DNA of 64,000 bases from Pseudomonadota bacterium (GCA_028873515.1 JAGWIG010000004.1:48053-112052); one strand, 5' to 3'; positions 1 through 9,995 are shown, counted from the first letter of the stretch. Notes: generated by a model from the sequence alone, not told the origin. A program made the numbers and translations.

Positions 1-50
1 AAGTGGTTGAAACGTGTTGTAACGGTTCTGTGAAAATATTCCGTTTGCAT

Positions 51-81
51 TTGAAACGGGTGCGGAGAAAGCATTTATACT
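51..81 (+). promoter_or_regulatory. possible promoter upstream of trmJ
   Basis: The hexamers TTGAAA (51-56) and TATACT (76-81) resemble sigma-70 boxes, but the spacer is 19 bases, longer than ideal. The rest of bases 1-162 holds no ORF I can support. A divergent gene may lie just outside the window. Confidence 0.25.
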
Positions 82-162
82 CATTCTCTTCACATTTTGC
101 TGATATAAATACGTCAAGTTTATTAGGGGTTTGATTTTTGGTCAATTATTTGTGGAACAACT

Positions 163-912
163 ATGCAAGACACTCGTTTACTTGAAAATATTCGTTTGGT
201 TCTTTGTAATCCAACCCATGCCGGAAATATAGGTGCCGTAGCGCGTGCCATGAAAACAATGGGCCTGTCTCGACTATATCTGGTTAATCCTTCGCATTTT
301 CCTGATGTGGATGCAACAGCACGCGCCTGTGGTGGGCAGGATATTCTCGAGTCGGCAGTCGTGACTGAAACCCTTGATGAAGCACTTAAGGGAGTTAACT
401 TGATTGGTGGTCTTACTGCTCGCCAGCGCAGCTTGTCCCACCCGGTTATGAGCTTACGTGACGCAGCACCCCGTTTTGTTCGTCAGGCTGAACAGGATGA
501 GGTCGCGTTGATTTTTGGTACTGAAATGTCTGGTTTGTCAAACAAGGAACTTGAAGCCTGTCATGTAATAGTACATATACCTGCAAATCCAGTTTATTCC
601 TCGCTTAATCTTGCTGCCGCGGTTCAGGTTGTTGCTTATGAAATTGCTGCAGGATATTTTGAGATACCACATGCCTCAACACCCCCTCTTGCATTATTTG
701 AGGACGTGGAGAGGTTTTATGCTCATCTCGAAGAAGTATTAATTGATATCGGCTTTCTATCACTGGATTCTCCCAGAAAATTAATGTCGCGCATGCGTAG
801 GCTCTTTGCTCGTGCAGGTTTAGAAAAGGAAGAGGTTCTTATGTTGCGGGGCATGCTTAAGGCTTTGAGTTCGAATCGAAAAACAGTGGATATTGAGCGA
901 TCCGATGATTGA
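163..912 (+). CDS. trmJ: tRNA (cytidine/uridine-2'-O-)-methyltransferase TrmJ
   Basis: This 249-residue protein is a SPOUT-class (TrmH family, group 1) methyltransferase. The known family member 2'-O-methylates position 32 of tRNA in the cytoplasm, using SAM. The three knotted-fold motifs are visible: an N-terminal NPTHAGNIGAVARAMKTMG stretch (about residues 17-35), FGTEMSGLSN in the middle, and NPVYSSLNLAAAVQ for SAM binding. The C-terminal helical extension matches TrmJ rather than TrmL. The ATG is the first in frame. The next gene starts inside its last codons. TrmJ upstream of cysE-iscR is a common proteobacterial arrangement. Confidence 0.95.
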   Translation: MQDTRLLENIRLVLCNPTHAGNIGAVARAMKTMGLSRLYLVNPSHFPDVDATARACGGQDILESAVVTETLDEALKGVNLIGGLTARQRSLSHPVMSLRDAAPRFVRQAEQDEVALIFGTEMSGLSNKELEACHVIVHIPANPVYSSLNLAAAVQVVAYEIAAGYFEIPHASTPPLALFEDVERFYAHLEEVLIDIGFLSLDSPRKLMSRMRRLFARAGLEKEEVLMLRGMLKALSSNRKTVDIERSDD

Positions 913-1561
913 GGTATCGGTTGTTTCCTGTCGGGAAGAGTTCGGTCTGGATTGGCGTACCCCATTAATATGTTCGCTTGCACAACATCTGGCTAGATTG
1001 GATGAATTTCAAGATTATGGTGCTCAAGGGCAAGATGTAAGTATTGAAGTTTTATTAACCGATAGGTCCTGTCATGGTCAATATTTAGGGCATGACATCC
1101 ATTCATTAGGATGTTTTGCAATTGCTGGGAGTGAGCCAGACACATTTCTTGACAGGTATTTAGTGCTGATTAACATGGAGCGTGATGTTTTTGATTTTTT
1201 AGTACGGCATGCCAATACGAAAGGTGAAGTTTCTTCTCTAGATGAAGTACTTAAAGATTGGCTCTTAACCTTGCCACATGAACTTGCACATGCCGCTGAG
1301 TTTATCGCTGCCACAAAAGGCAGGACCCCTAGAGAAGTGGTTTGTGACGCAGGTGGGAATGCAACTGTTCTCGAGCGAACTCTGCTTGATGGGCACACTA
1401 TCGAAGAACTTGAACGTATGGGTTTGATGCATGCATACAATGAGGCTGTTGAATTACGAATTGATTTTTTGGCTGCCCGGTGGATGCAGATGGTCGTAGA
1501 TAAATCTTCATTCAAGCTTGAAATTGATGATGCGGTCAAATTACATTTTCCCCGCTTTTAG
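905..1561 (+). CDS. uncharacterised protein with an HExxH (zincin-like) motif
   Basis: I do not recognise this 218-residue protein. It carries HELAH at about residues 125-129 (from the ATG at 905), preceded by a hydrophobic segment LLTLP. That is the usual shape of a zincin zinc-binding helix. A later acidic helix (NEAVELRIDFLAARW, about 179-193) could supply a third ligand. There is no signal peptide or membrane segment, so it should be cytoplasmic. The start is uncertain: a TTG at 893 adds four residues and has a slightly better upstream purine stretch. Either start overlaps the trmJ stop, which implies translational coupling. A metallopeptidase or a metal-binding accessory protein is an inference only. 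Confidence 0.8.
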   Translation: MIEVSVVSCREEFGLDWRTPLICSLAQHLARLDEFQDYGAQGQDVSIEVLLTDRSCHGQYLGHDIHSLGCFAIAGSEPDTFLDRYLVLINMERDVFDFLVRHANTKGEVSSLDEVLKDWLLTLPHELAHAAEFIAATKGRTPREVVCDAGGNATVLERTLLDGHTIEELERMGLMHAYNEAVELRIDFLAARWMQMVVDKSSFKLEIDDAVKLHFPRF

Positions 1562-1670
1562 CGGTAAATTAAGCTCCAGGAATATCCCTCGTTTGTATTT
1601 ATAGTGCAGTAGAACACTGGGGTATTATATAATTTAAATCTATTCCACAATAGGATATGAGTCTTTCAAG

Positions 1671-2372
1671 ATGTTTAATCGGATTCGTGAAGATGTCAAG
1701 GCGGTCTTTGAACGAGACCCCGCAGCTCGTAACACCTTGGAGGTGCTTACAACCTATCCTGGAATGCATGCATTATGGCTACATCGTATTTCGCACCAGC
1801 TCTGGCTCTGGCGGTTTAAATGGTTTGCAAGGGTGCTTTCCAATATTGGGAGGTTTTTAACCGGGATTGAAATTCACCCCGGTGCAGTTATTGGTAGACG
1901 GGTATTTATTGATCACGGCATGGGAGTTGTGATTGGAGAGACTGCGGAAATTGGTGACGATTCAACACTGTATCATGGGGTAACATTGGGCGGAACGTCA
2001 TGGAGTAAAGGTAAGCGGCATCCAACTCTTGGTCGGGGTGTTGTCATTGGAGCAGGCGCTAAGATCCTGGGCCCCGTTACTGTTCACGATGGTGCAAAAA
2101 TTGGCTCAAATGCAGTAGTTGTTAAAGATGTGCCTGCTGGTGCGACAGCTGTTGGCATTCCCGCCAGACTAGTTGAAAATACGGTGCAGGATACTGTGTT
2201 TAGGGCATATGGAATCAGTGATGATATGAATGATCCGATGGTTAAAACACTTTATGCGTTGATTGAGCATGTCAATTCTCTGGATAAAAAAATAAACGAA
2301 AAGAATCAAACGGCCGGAAAAAAACGGCAGGAATTGGTTGTCGAAAAGACAGGCGGCTCCGGGGGCGAATAG
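1671..2372 (+). CDS. cysE: serine O-acetyltransferase CysE
   Basis: The enzyme acetylates L-serine with acetyl-CoA, the first committed step of cysteine synthesis, so it feeds the cysteine desulfurases encoded next door. The 233-residue chain is the short (EpsC-like) type. A helical N-terminus of about 65 residues precedes left-handed beta-helix hexapeptide repeats from about 65 to 170. The catalytic region shows [11 protein letters not shown] and HGVTLGGT, which contain the conserved histidines. The C-terminus is a charged Lys/Glu-rich tail. A TATAAT at 1628-1633 may be its -10 box, although no good -35 is seen. Its stop codon lies inside the IscR operator of the next gene. Confidence 0.95.
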   Translation: MFNRIREDVKAVFERDPAARNTLEVLTTYPGMHALWLHRISHQLWLWRFKWFARVLSNIGRFLTGIEIHPGAVIGRRVFIDHGMGVVIGETAEIGDDSTLYHGVTLGGTSWSKGKRHPTLGRGVVIGAGAKILGPVTVHDGAKIGSNAVVVKDVPAGATAVGIPARLVENTVQDTVFRAYGISDDMNDPMVKTLYALIEHVNSLDKKINEKNQTAGKKRQELVVEKTGGSGGE

Positions 2373-2393
2373 TTGACTGAATTAATCAAGTAT
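2369..2393 (+). promoter_or_regulatory. IscR type 1 operator
   Basis: This 25-base stretch matches the known E. coli IscR type 1 consensus (ATASYYGACTRWWWYAGTCRRSTAT, recalled from the literature) at 24 of 25 positions. The exception is A instead of G in the right half-site (ATC rather than GTC). It begins inside the cysE stop codon and covers the -35 box of the iscR promoter. [2Fe-2S]-IscR binding here would block transcription of the isc operon. Confidence 0.85.
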
Positions 2394-2401
2394 TTTACAA
2401 T
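2373..2401 (+). promoter_or_regulatory. sigma-70 promoter of the isc operon
   Basis: TTGACT (2373-2378) and TACAAT (2396-2401) are separated by exactly 17 bases and lie 26 bases before the iscR start codon. The -35 box is embedded in the IscR operator. Confidence 0.8.
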
Positions 2402-2427
2402 ATTACAAATATTTTCTAGGTATATCC

Positions 2428-2910
2428 ATGCGATTGACGACCAAGGGACGATTTGCAGTAACTGCGATGCTTGATCTGGCTTTGCATAGCGGGAAGGATC
2501 CGGTGACCTTGGCTGGTATCAGTGAGAGACAGGGTATTTCATTGTCTTATCTTGAGCAGTTGTTTGGTAAGCTGCGCCGTAATGGCCTGGTAGATTCAGT
2601 GCGGGGTCCCGGAGGTGGGTATTGCCTTGCCCATTCCCTTGATCAAGTTTCTGTTGCCGATATCATTATCGCCGTTGATGAACCTCTTGATGCGACCCAG
2701 TGCGGTGGAAAGGAAAATTGCCAGGATGATCACCGTTGCATGACCCATGAATTATGGATGAACCTGAACAAGCGGATTTATGGCTACTTGGCTTCTGTGA
2801 AACTTTCTCATCTAGTTGCAAAACAAAATGATAAAGGATATGGACGAGTGATGATTGTAAAAGATCGCCGAAGGGATCCAATTTCTGAAGACGAAGTAAT
2901 AGCGGGCTAA
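2428..2910 (+). CDS. iscR: Rrf2-family [2Fe-2S] regulator IscR
   Basis: IscR senses the cell's iron-sulfur status and represses its own operon when it carries a cluster. The 160-residue chain has the N-terminal winged helix (about 1-65) and the cluster loop with Cys92, Cys98 and Cys104 plus His107, the same ligand set as E. coli IscR. The strong type 1 operator directly upstream supports autoregulation. It is the first gene of a run reaching iscX at 9.1 kb. Confidence 0.97.
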   Translation: MRLTTKGRFAVTAMLDLALHSGKDPVTLAGISERQGISLSYLEQLFGKLRRNGLVDSVRGPGGGYCLAHSLDQVSVADIIIAVDEPLDATQCGGKENCQDDHRCMTHELWMNLNKRIYGYLASVKLSHLVAKQNDKGYGRVMIVKDRRRDPISEDEVIAG

Positions 2911-2923
2911 ATTTTATGGCGAT

Positions 2924-4066
2924 ATGGGTATGATTTATTGTGATTATAATGCAACTACGCCAGTTGATGAGTCTGTTTTTGAGCTGATGCGTCCATTTTT
3001 TTGCGATCATTATGGTAATGCATCAAGTCGTCATCAGCTCGGGCGTATAGCTAAAGTGGCAATTGAAGAGGCACGAAATAAAGTTGCGAATGCAATTGGC
3101 GTGCAACCTGAGCAGATCATCTTTACAAGTGGGGGCACAGAATCAAATAATCTTGCCTTAAAAGGATTTGCTGGGCTTATTCCTGTATCACGTCTTGTTG
3201 TCAGCCCGATTGAACATGCCAGTGTAAGGGTGCCTGCCCATGAGCTTGCATGGTTGGGTTGGGAATTGAAACAACCAAGAGTGAACTCAGACGGTGTTGT
3301 GGATTTGGAAGATATGGCCCAGTTATTAACTGGGAAATGCGGCCTGGTGTCAGTCATGCTGGCTAATAATGAGACAGGTGTGATTCAGCCTGTGGCTGAT
3401 GTTGTTAAACTTGCTCAAAAATCTGGCGTGCTTGTTCATACAGATGCTGTTCAGGCATTTGGAAAGATGAGGGTTGATTTTGATTTGCTTGGTGTCGACG
3501 CACTCTCGATTGCAGGCCATAAGATTTATGGACCGAAAGGAGTTGGTGCGCTGGTGATACGTAAAGGCGTCGATCTAATGCCGGTTCTGACTGGCGCTAG
3601 CCATGAACGCGGATTACGTGCTGGAACTGAAAATGTTGCGGGGATAGTAGGCCTGGGCGAAGCATGCAGGCTTGTGATTGAACGCATGAATATAGTTGAG
3701 ACACACCTTAAAGAGTGTTCTGGCAGGTTAGAAACGGGTATCGAAGCTTTAGGCGGTGTCATTTTTGGGCGCAAGGCCAGCAGAGTTCCGAATACGAGTT
3801 ATTTTGCTTTTGAGAATATAGATGGCCCCGTGCTGGCTGCCAGGCTTGACGACCTCGGGTTCTGTGTGGCGACAGGCTCAGCCTGCTCTTCGGGTAAAAC
3901 GGAACCCTCTCCTGTTCTGGATGCAATGGGTGTTCCTCTGCATCTTGCTCGTGGTGCCATACGAGTCAGTCTTGGCATGCATAGTACGATTGCTGATATT
4001 GAACAATTTCTTTCTGCCTTAAACCAGTGTGTTTCTAGTCTACATCGGAGCGCAGCTTGCGCGTGA
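2924..4066 (+). CDS. second cysteine desulfurase, NifS-like
   Basis: This 380-residue PLP enzyme converts cysteine to alanine and a protein-bound persulfide. His98, the PLP lysine Lys200 (GHKIYGPKG) and the active-site Cys321 (GSACSSG) are all in place, so it should be active. It differs clearly from the IscS encoded next: the catalytic loop is [12 protein letters not shown], not [12 protein letters not shown], and the C-terminus lacks the long IscS tail used for partner docking. An iscR-nifS-iscS order is, to my recollection, seen in some betaproteobacteria. ATG at 2930 is an alternative start, giving the typical [12 protein letters not shown]. Whether it serves IscU or another acceptor cannot be told. 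Confidence 0.93.
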   Translation: MGMIYCDYNATTPVDESVFELMRPFFCDHYGNASSRHQLGRIAKVAIEEARNKVANAIGVQPEQIIFTSGGTESNNLALKGFAGLIPVSRLVVSPIEHASVRVPAHELAWLGWELKQPRVNSDGVVDLEDMAQLLTGKCGLVSVMLANNETGVIQPVADVVKLAQKSGVLVHTDAVQAFGKMRVDFDLLGVDALSIAGHKIYGPKGVGALVIRKGVDLMPVLTGASHERGLRAGTENVAGIVGLGEACRLVIERMNIVETHLKECSGRLETGIEALGGVIFGRKASRVPNTSYFAFENIDGPVLAARLDDLGFCVATGSACSSGKTEPSPVLDAMGVPLHLARGAIRVSLGMHSTIADIEQFLSALNQCVSSLHRSAACA

Positions 4067-4088
4067 TAACTTAAGGATAAAAAAAGTA

Positions 4089-5312
4089 ATGGAGCAAAAC
4101 ACGGTGAATTTGCCGATATATTTGGATTATTCAGCAACAACTCCGGTTGATCCAAGAGTTGCGAGCAAGATGGTTCCTTATCTGACTGAATATTTCGGGA
4201 ATCCTGCAAGTCGTTCCCACGTGTATGGCTGGACAGCTGAAAAAGCAGTTGAAAATGCTCGTAATGAGGTTGCCATGCTTGTCAGATGTGATCCCCGGGA
4301 AATTATCTGGACTTCTGGAGCAACTGAGTCAAATAATCTTGCTATTAAGGGCGCAGCCCATTTTTATAAAAGTAAAGGTAGACATCTTGTAACAGAGAAA
4401 ACTGAACACAAGGCTGTTCTGGATACGATGCGAGAGTTGGAGCGGGAAGGATTTGAGGTTACTTATTTGGATGTTGAAGAAAATGGCCTGGTTTCAGTAG
4501 ATGCTTTTCGATCGGCTTTGCGTCCTGATACCATTCTTGCCTCAGTAATGTTGGTTAATAATGAGATTGGTGTGATTCAGCCAATTTATGAATTAGGTGA
4601 AATTTGTTGCCAGCAAGGAGTTTTGTTGCATGTTGATGCTGCTCAGGCAACGGGTAAGGTTGAAATTGATCTGCAATCCCTTCAGGTTGATCTCATGAGT
4701 TTTTCTGCGCATAAGACTTATGGACCAAAAGGTATCGGTGCGCTTTATGTGCGCCGTAAACCGCGTGTCCGTTTGGAAGGGCAGATGCATGGAGGAGGTC
4801 ATGAACGGGGCTTGAGGTCTGGTACGCTTGCAACCCACCAGATTGTAGGGATGGGAGAAGCATTTCGGCTGGCTCGTGAAGAAATGGGGGTTGAAAATGA
4901 AAGGGTGCGCTACCTGCGTGATCGGTTGCTCGCAGGTCTTGTGCAGATTGAAGAAACCTATATCAATGGTGACCTTATAAAACGCGTTCCTCATAATCTT
5001 AATGTAAGTTTTAATTTTGTCGAAGGGGAATCGCTTATTATGGCTATCAAGGATCTGGCTGTTTCAAGTGGTTCGGCTTGTACGTCTGCTTCGCTTGAAC
5101 CGTCTTATGTTTTGCGTGCTCTAGGCCGTAATGATGAACTTGCTCATAGTTCAATCCGTTTTAGCATTGGACGTTTTACCACAGAAGCAGAAATTGATTT
5201 CACTATAGATTTAATCAGAAAAAAAATAGGCAGATTGCGTGAAATGTCGCCTCTTTGGGAAATGTTTAAGGAAGGTATAGATCTTAACCAGGTACAGTGG
5301 TCTGCGCATTAA
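4089..5312 (+). CDS. iscS: cysteine desulfurase IscS
   Basis: IscS is the main sulfur donor for Fe-S assembly on IscU and for tRNA thiolation. The 407 residues align well in length with the usual 404. His107, PLP Lys209 ([10 protein letters not shown]) and the mobile-loop Cys331 ([13 protein letters not shown]) are present, as is the conserved C-terminal tail ending in a Gln-Trp-rich segment. The reading frame is open upstream to 4029, inside the preceding gene. The ATG at 4089 is chosen because it gives the family N-terminus and has an AAGGA-like ribosome site about 12 bases upstream. It sits 22 bases after the NifS-like gene. Confidence 0.97.
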   Translation: MEQNTVNLPIYLDYSATTPVDPRVASKMVPYLTEYFGNPASRSHVYGWTAEKAVENARNEVAMLVRCDPREIIWTSGATESNNLAIKGAAHFYKSKGRHLVTEKTEHKAVLDTMRELEREGFEVTYLDVEENGLVSVDAFRSALRPDTILASVMLVNNEIGVIQPIYELGEICCQQGVLLHVDAAQATGKVEIDLQSLQVDLMSFSAHKTYGPKGIGALYVRRKPRVRLEGQMHGGGHERGLRSGTLATHQIVGMGEAFRLAREEMGVENERVRYLRDRLLAGLVQIEETYINGDLIKRVPHNLNVSFNFVEGESLIMAIKDLAVSSGSACTSASLEPSYVLRALGRNDELAHSSIRFSIGRFTTEAEIDFTIDLIRKKIGRLREMSPLWEMFKEGIDLNQVQWSAH

Positions 5313-5337
5313 GTACAGGCATCAAGGAGAAAGACGC

Positions 5338-5742
5338 ATGGCGTATAGTGATAAGGTATTGGAACATTATGAAAATCCACGTAATGTTGGATCTTTTGAC
5401 AAGGATGAGACAGGAGTTGCAACCGGTATGGTCGGAGCGCCTGCTTGTGGTGATGTCATGAAACTTCAGATTAAAGTTAATGATAAGGGCATCATTGAAG
5501 ATGCACGATTTAAGACTTATGGCTGTGGCTCGGCAATAGCTTCCAGTTCTCTGGTCACTGAATGGGTTAAAGGTAAGACGCTTGATGAAGCAATGACAAT
5601 CCGTAATACCCAAATTGCAGAGGAATTGGCATTACCACCGGTTAAAATTCATTGTTCGATTTTAGCGGAAGATGCCATCAAGGCAGCCATTGAAGATTAT
5701 CGAATCAAGAATGAGTCGCTTCCACAGGTATCTGCAGAATAG
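5338..5742 (+). CDS. iscU: Fe-S cluster scaffold IscU
   Basis: IscU is the protein on which [2Fe-2S] clusters are built before transfer. The 134 residues contain the three ligand cysteines Cys37, Cys63 and Cys106, the Asp39 that tunes cluster release, and LPPVK at 99-103, the site recognised by the HscA chaperone encoded downstream. A good AAGGAGAAAG ribosome site precedes the ATG. It lies 25 bases after iscS. Confidence 0.98.
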   Translation: MAYSDKVLEHYENPRNVGSFDKDETGVATGMVGAPACGDVMKLQIKVNDKGIIEDARFKTYGCGSAIASSSLVTEWVKGKTLDEAMTIRNTQIAEELALPPVKIHCSILAEDAIKAAIEDYRIKNESLPQVSAE

Positions 5743-5755
5743 GGGGAGAATTAAT

Positions 5756-6079
5756 ATGGCAATATTATTGACAGAAACAGCCGCAAGACATGTAAACCGT
5801 CATATTGAGCGGCGCGGTAAAGGTATAGGACTCAGAATCGGCGTTCGTACGAGCGGATGCTCGGGAATGGCATATACTCTGGAATTTGCTGATCATGCGA
5901 ATGTTGATGATGCTATATTTGAAACACATGGTGTTAAGATCTTAGTTGATCCAAAAAGCCTGGTTTATCTTGATGGGACCGAACTTGATTACACGCGGGA
6001 AGGTTTGAATGAAGGGTTCAAATTTAATAATCCCAATGTCAAGGATCAGTGTGGGTGTGGTGAAAGTTTTAACATCTGA
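5756..6079 (+). CDS. iscA: A-type Fe-S carrier IscA
   Basis: IscA is an iron-sulfur carrier that helps deliver [4Fe-4S] clusters. The 107 residues have the diagnostic Cys35 and the C-terminal Cys99-Gly-Cys101 pair. The frame is open upstream to 5672, but the ATG at 5756 follows a GGGGGAG ribosome site and gives the standard N-terminus, so the longer form is rejected. It is 13 bases after iscU. Confidence 0.97.
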   Translation: MAILLTETAARHVNRHIERRGKGIGLRIGVRTSGCSGMAYTLEFADHANVDDAIFETHGVKILVDPKSLVYLDGTELDYTREGLNEGFKFNNPNVKDQCGCGESFNI

Positions 6080-6146
6080 CCAATTTTGAGGAACATAAAC
6101 GGGTTTTGGGGGATCCTGAAACCCGTTATCATTTCTGGCAAATAGT

Positions 6147-6680
6147 ATGTCTATTGATTTCACCCGTAATTATTTTGAGCTTTTTGATTTGCCACAGAAA
6201 TTTCGTCTGGACATTTTGAGGATGTCTGAAGTTTGGCGAAATATCCAGAATCAAATTCATCCAGATAAGCATGTAAACGGATCCCAGTATGAAAAGCGTT
6301 TGGCTATGCAGTGGGCGACCTATGTGAATGAGGGTTTGGTTACTCTTCGCGATCCTGTTAGTCGAGCCAGGTATCTTCTTTCCTTGCACGGATTCGATAC
6401 GCACGAAGAAACAGATACACGCATGCCCGCAGATTTTTTAATGGAACAGATGTCATGGCATGAAGCAGTTTATGATGCATTTCATAATAAAAATATTAAT
6501 ATGTTAAACGAGTTATTTAATCAGTTACGTGAAGTAATCGCTGCAGGAGAAAGTAAACTGGGTCAGCTGATTGATGATGAAGGGAATTATTCAGCGGCTG
6601 TGACAGAAGTTCGTAAGCTTTGTTTTTTACAAAGTTTTTCACAGGATATAACACAATCGATTGAGCGATTGGAGCAATAA
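6147..6680 (+). CDS. hscB: J-domain co-chaperone HscB
   Basis: HscB brings IscU to the HscA chaperone and stimulates its ATPase. The 177-residue chain has a J domain with HPD at 38-40, followed by the C-terminal helical IscU-binding domain (about 85-175). Its stop codon is directly followed by the hscA start codon with no gap, as expected for a translationally coupled chaperone pair. Confidence 0.96.
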   Translation: MSIDFTRNYFELFDLPQKFRLDILRMSEVWRNIQNQIHPDKHVNGSQYEKRLAMQWATYVNEGLVTLRDPVSRARYLLSLHGFDTHEETDTRMPADFLMEQMSWHEAVYDAFHNKNINMLNELFNQLREVIAAGESKLGQLIDDEGNYSAAVTEVRKLCFLQSFSQDITQSIERLEQ

Positions 6681-8549
6681 ATGGCGTTAATGCAAATTGC
6701 GGAACCGGGCCAATCTGTGTTGCCTCACAAGAGAAAACTCGCTGTTGGTATTGATCTTGGAACGACAAATTCTTTAGTTGCAACTGTTAGAAGCGGTGAA
6801 CCTGTGGTGCTTGTTGATCATAATCAGGAGTCACTTTTACCCTCCGTAGTGCGCTATTTTGACAAGGATGCATGTTTAGTAGGCCGGGAGGCCCTGGCTT
6901 CACAGGATATTGATCCGTACAATACTATTCTGTCTGTTAAAAGATATATGGGTAGAGAACTTGCAGATATTGAGGCTTTAGGAATACAAAATGATCGGTT
7001 GTCTGATGCGGTTGGGATGGTGCGCATTCGTACCGACTATGGGGAAGTGAGTCCAGTTGAGGTTTCTGCAGAAATTCTAAGGGCTTTGCGTTTGCGTGCT
7101 GAAGTTTCGTTAGGTGGCCCTCTTGCAGGTGCAGTCATTACGGTTCCTGCTTATTTCGATGAAGCGCAGCGCCTGGCTACACGTGATGCCGCAAAACTTG
7201 CTGGAATCCCTGTAATACGTCTTCTTAATGAACCTACAGCAGCGGCGGTTGCCTATGGCCTTGATGTGTCTGCTGAAGGTCTGTATGCAATTTTTGATCT
7301 TGGTGGTGGAACCTTTGATATCTCACTTTTGCGGTTACAAAGAGGAGTTTTCGAAGTATTAGCTACAAGTGGAGATTCCACGCTTGGAGGCGATGATTTT
7401 GACCGTATTATTGTTAATGAATGGGTTAGGTGTAATGAATTTCTGGGATTGTCGGTACACGAACAACGTACCCTTCTCAAGGCAGCTCGTTCTGTCAAGG
7501 AGTCTTTATCTCAATCTGCTAAGGCTGAAATACAGGTAAAAATTGGGAATTGTGTAATTGATCTGGGACTAGACATCACTACATTTGAGTCTTTGTCTAA
7601 ACCTTTGCTTGGTCGAATGCAAGCACCCCTGAAGCGTGTAATGAGAGATGCAGGACTTGACTGGAATGATATTTCTGGTGTTGTTATGGTAGGAGGGGCG
7701 ACGCGAATGCCCCAAGTGCAACACATGGCTGCAGAATTTTTCAGAAGCAACCCTTTGACAAATTTGGACCCAGACAAGGTGGTAGCGTTGGGGGCGGCCA
7801 TGCAGGCTAACAATCTGGTTGGCAATGAGCCCTCCGAGGATTGGTTGCTGCTAGATGTCATTCCACTCTCCCTTGGCCTGGAAACAATGGGTGGGCTGAC
7901 TGAAAAGATTGTGCCGCGCAATAGCACCTTGCCAGTTTCACGTGCCCAGGATTTTACTACTTTTCGAGATGGCCAGTCCGCTATCAGTTTACATATTGTG
8001 CAGGGTGAGCGAGAGCTTGTATCGGATTGCCGTTCATTAGCACGTTTTGAGTTAAGGGGAATACCTGCAATGGTGGCAGGAGCAGCCCGTATCCGGGTAA
8101 CTTTTGAAGTTGATACAGATGGGCTCTTGAATGTCTCGGCTTATGAACTTAATACAGGAGTAAGTGCTACGGTATCTGTGAAACCGTCTTATGGCTTGAC
8201 TGATGAAGAAATATCCGCCTTGCTGGAAAGTTCGCAGTTGCATGCAGCAGAAGATAAGTTGTTACGTTCAAGGCGAGAAGCTGAAGTAGAGGCTATAAGA
8301 CTAAAAGAAGCTGTTGAGCAGGCCATGAATAAATCCAATGAACTTCTGGTTCCAGGAGAAGAAAAAGCCATTCAAAATGCTCTTTGTCTGCTTGATTCAG
8401 CATTAAAGAGTGAGGATGCTTTTGGGATACGTGAAAAGATTGATCTGGTTAATCAGGCTACATACTCATTTGCCTCAAGGCGAATGGATGCAGGGATTCG
8501 TTTCGCTCTGAAAGGTCATTGTATAAGCGAGATGGAAAATAAGTTATGA
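6681..8549 (+). CDS. hscA: Hsp70-type chaperone HscA
   Basis: HscA is the specialised Hsp70 that uses ATP to release clusters from IscU. The 622 residues show the nucleotide-binding signatures GIDLGTTNS near residue 24, [12 protein letters not shown] near 210 and VGGATRMP near 335. A substrate-binding domain and helical lid follow to the C-terminus. It shares the ATGA overlap with fdx and directly abuts hscB. Confidence 0.97.
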   Translation: MALMQIAEPGQSVLPHKRKLAVGIDLGTTNSLVATVRSGEPVVLVDHNQESLLPSVVRYFDKDACLVGREALASQDIDPYNTILSVKRYMGRELADIEALGIQNDRLSDAVGMVRIRTDYGEVSPVEVSAEILRALRLRAEVSLGGPLAGAVITVPAYFDEAQRLATRDAAKLAGIPVIRLLNEPTAAAVAYGLDVSAEGLYAIFDLGGGTFDISLLRLQRGVFEVLATSGDSTLGGDDFDRIIVNEWVRCNEFLGLSVHEQRTLLKAARSVKESLSQSAKAEIQVKIGNCVIDLGLDITTFESLSKPLLGRMQAPLKRVMRDAGLDWNDISGVVMVGGATRMPQVQHMAAEFFRSNPLTNLDPDKVVALGAAMQANNLVGNEPSEDWLLLDVIPLSLGLETMGGLTEKIVPRNSTLPVSRAQDFTTFRDGQSAISLHIVQGERELVSDCRSLARFELRGIPAMVAGAARIRVTFEVDTDGLLNVSAYELNTGVSATVSVKPSYGLTDEEISALLESSQLHAAEDKLLRSRREAEVEAIRLKEAVEQAMNKSNELLVPGEEKAIQNALCLLDSALKSEDAFGIREKIDLVNQATYSFASRRMDAGIRFALKGHCISEMENKL

Positions 8550-8887
8550 CTCAATTAATTGTTTTACCTCATGCAGCGCTTTGCCCTGAGGGAGCAGTAA
8601 TTGAGGTAACCCCTGGTGTTTCTATTTGTGACAGCCTTATTTTAAATGGAATTGAAATAGAGCACGCCTGCGAAAAATCATGTGCCTGCACGACATGTCA
8701 TGTACATGTGCGCGAAGGATATCGATCATTAAGCGAACCTGGGGAAACTGAAGAAGATTTGCTTGATCGGGCATGGGGGCTGGATCTAGATTCAAGGCTA
8801 AGTTGTCAGGCAATAGTGGGCACAGTACCATTGGTTATTGATATACCAAAATACAGTATTAACATCGTTAAAGAGAGCGGCCATTAA
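8546..8887 (+). CDS. fdx: [2Fe-2S] ferredoxin of the Isc system
   Basis: This ferredoxin supplies electrons during cluster assembly on IscU. The 113 residues have the adrenodoxin-type ligands Cys42, Cys48, Cys51 and Cys87. The start ATG overlaps the hscA stop by four bases. The next gene starts 16 bases after its stop. Confidence 0.96.
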   Translation: MTQLIVLPHAALCPEGAVIEVTPGVSICDSLILNGIEIEHACEKSCACTTCHVHVREGYRSLSEPGETEEDLLDRAWGLDLDSRLSCQAIVGTVPLVIDIPKYSINIVKESGH

Positions 8888-8903
8888 GTTCGTAGAGGAT
8901 AAA

Positions 8904-9104
8904 ATGAAACTAAAATGGACGGATAGTCTCGGCATAGCACAAGTCTTGGTAGAGAAGTATCCTGATGTCGATCCGCGTTATGTTCGATTTACAGAATTGT
9001 ATGGCTGGATTATCCAGCTTTCTGAGTTTGATGATGCACCTGAACGCTCAGGGGAAAAAATCCTGGAAGCCATTCAAATGTCATGGATAGATGAAGCAGA
9101 TTGA
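8904..9104 (+). CDS. iscX: Isc accessory protein IscX
   Basis: IscX (YfhJ) is a small acidic protein that binds IscS and is thought to tune iron supply and desulfurase activity. The 66 residues match the family in length and in the pattern MKLKWTDSLGIAQVLVEKYP. The frame is open upstream from 8838, but the ATG at 8904 has an AGAGGAT ribosome site, so the shorter form is used. It closes the isc run; the next gene is convergent. Confidence 0.95.
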   Translation: MKLKWTDSLGIAQVLVEKYPDVDPRYVRFTELYGWIIQLSEFDDAPERSGEKILEAIQMSWIDEAD

Positions 9105-9155
9105 TATCCTCTCCTGTACTGTATGGATTTCGGCGCAGTTTGATAAATTAGTTGA

Positions 9156-9995
9156 TTATTTCGTGGGAGGGAAAATCGCAAGAATCCCATCTATCCCTAC
9201 AAAATCAAGTCGGTGTGTTGCGATGTCACGTAATATGGGTTTTGCATGAAATGCAATACTTGTACCTGCTTTTTTGAATAGCTCTGCATCGTTGGCTCCA
9301 TCACCTATTGCAAGAACATCGTTTGAGTTTATGCCGAGTTCTGAACAAAGCCGTACAAGATGTGTGGCCTTGGCATTGCCATCAATTAATGGGGCAGCAA
9401 GATTCCCGCTCAGTTTGTTATCAATCAGTTCAAGTTCGTTACAGATAAATTTATTAATATGCAGTTTGTTGGCAACGTGCTGTACAAACTGATGAAAACC
9501 TCCGGTGATGATGACTGTCTCGATCTTGTGATAGTGCAGGGCATGAATCAGTTTTTCTGCACCAGAAACTAGATGTATTTTTGTGGTTGCTATTTTTTGT
9601 AGTGTTATTTCATCTATTCCTGCCAAAGCCTGGAGTCTTGCCAGCAGACTTTCACTGAAAGGGATTTCGCCTCTCATGGAACGTTCGGTTAATTTGCTGA
9701 TTAGGGGTTTAATGCCAATGGCATCAGCCATTTCATCAATACATTCATTTTTAATCAATGTTGAATCCATATCAAATATTGCCAACTTGAATCTTGCAAG
9801 GGATTCCTCCTCAGGAATGAAGGCGCAATCGAGTTGTTTTTCATAACAATATGCAGGGATTTCGTCAGCAGGCTGGGCATCAAGAAGGAGAAAAGCTGTA
9901 TCGGTTACTCGATGGATGCTTTGGGCTTTACCGAGTTTGGCAAGCGTTTTAAGATCCTGTGTAAAGATTTCTTCGCCTTGTATTACCCAGCGCAT
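9156..9995 (-). CDS. serB: phosphoserine phosphatase SerB
   Basis: SerB removes phosphate from O-phosphoserine, the last step of serine synthesis. The 279-residue protein has a short N-terminal regulatory-type domain and a HAD domain starting near residue 70. The nucleophile motif DMDST (Asp75, Asp77) and the metal motif GDGANDAE are present. Serine made here feeds both CysE in this window and the GlyA/aminotransferase module near 60 kb. It lies downstream of mfd on the same strand. Confidence 0.95.
   Translation of the reverse strand: MRWVIQGEEIFTQDLKTLAKLGKAQSIHRVTDTAFLLLDAQPADEIPAYCYEKQLDCAFIPEEESLARFKLAIFDMDSTLIKNECIDEMADAIGIKPLISKLTERSMRGEIPFSESLLARLQALAGIDEITLQKIATTKIHLVSGAEKLIHALHYHKIETVIITGGFHQFVQHVANKLHINKFICNELELIDNKLSGNLAAPLIDGNAKATHLVRLCSELGINSNDVLAIGDGANDAELFKKAGTSIAFHAKPILRDIATHRLDFVGIDGILAIFPPTK

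Noticed and set aside
860..885. GTTCGAATC-like string suggesting a tRNA T-arm
   Set aside because: It is inside trmJ coding sequence and no acceptor or anticodon stems can be formed around it.
1078..1539. 153-residue minus-strand frame
   Set aside because: It lies wholly within the HExxH gene, is Ser-rich and low-complexity in feel, and is a typical antisense shadow.
7511..7927. 138-residue minus-strand frame within hscA
   Set aside because: Antisense to a conserved Hsp70 region; no homology-like motif.
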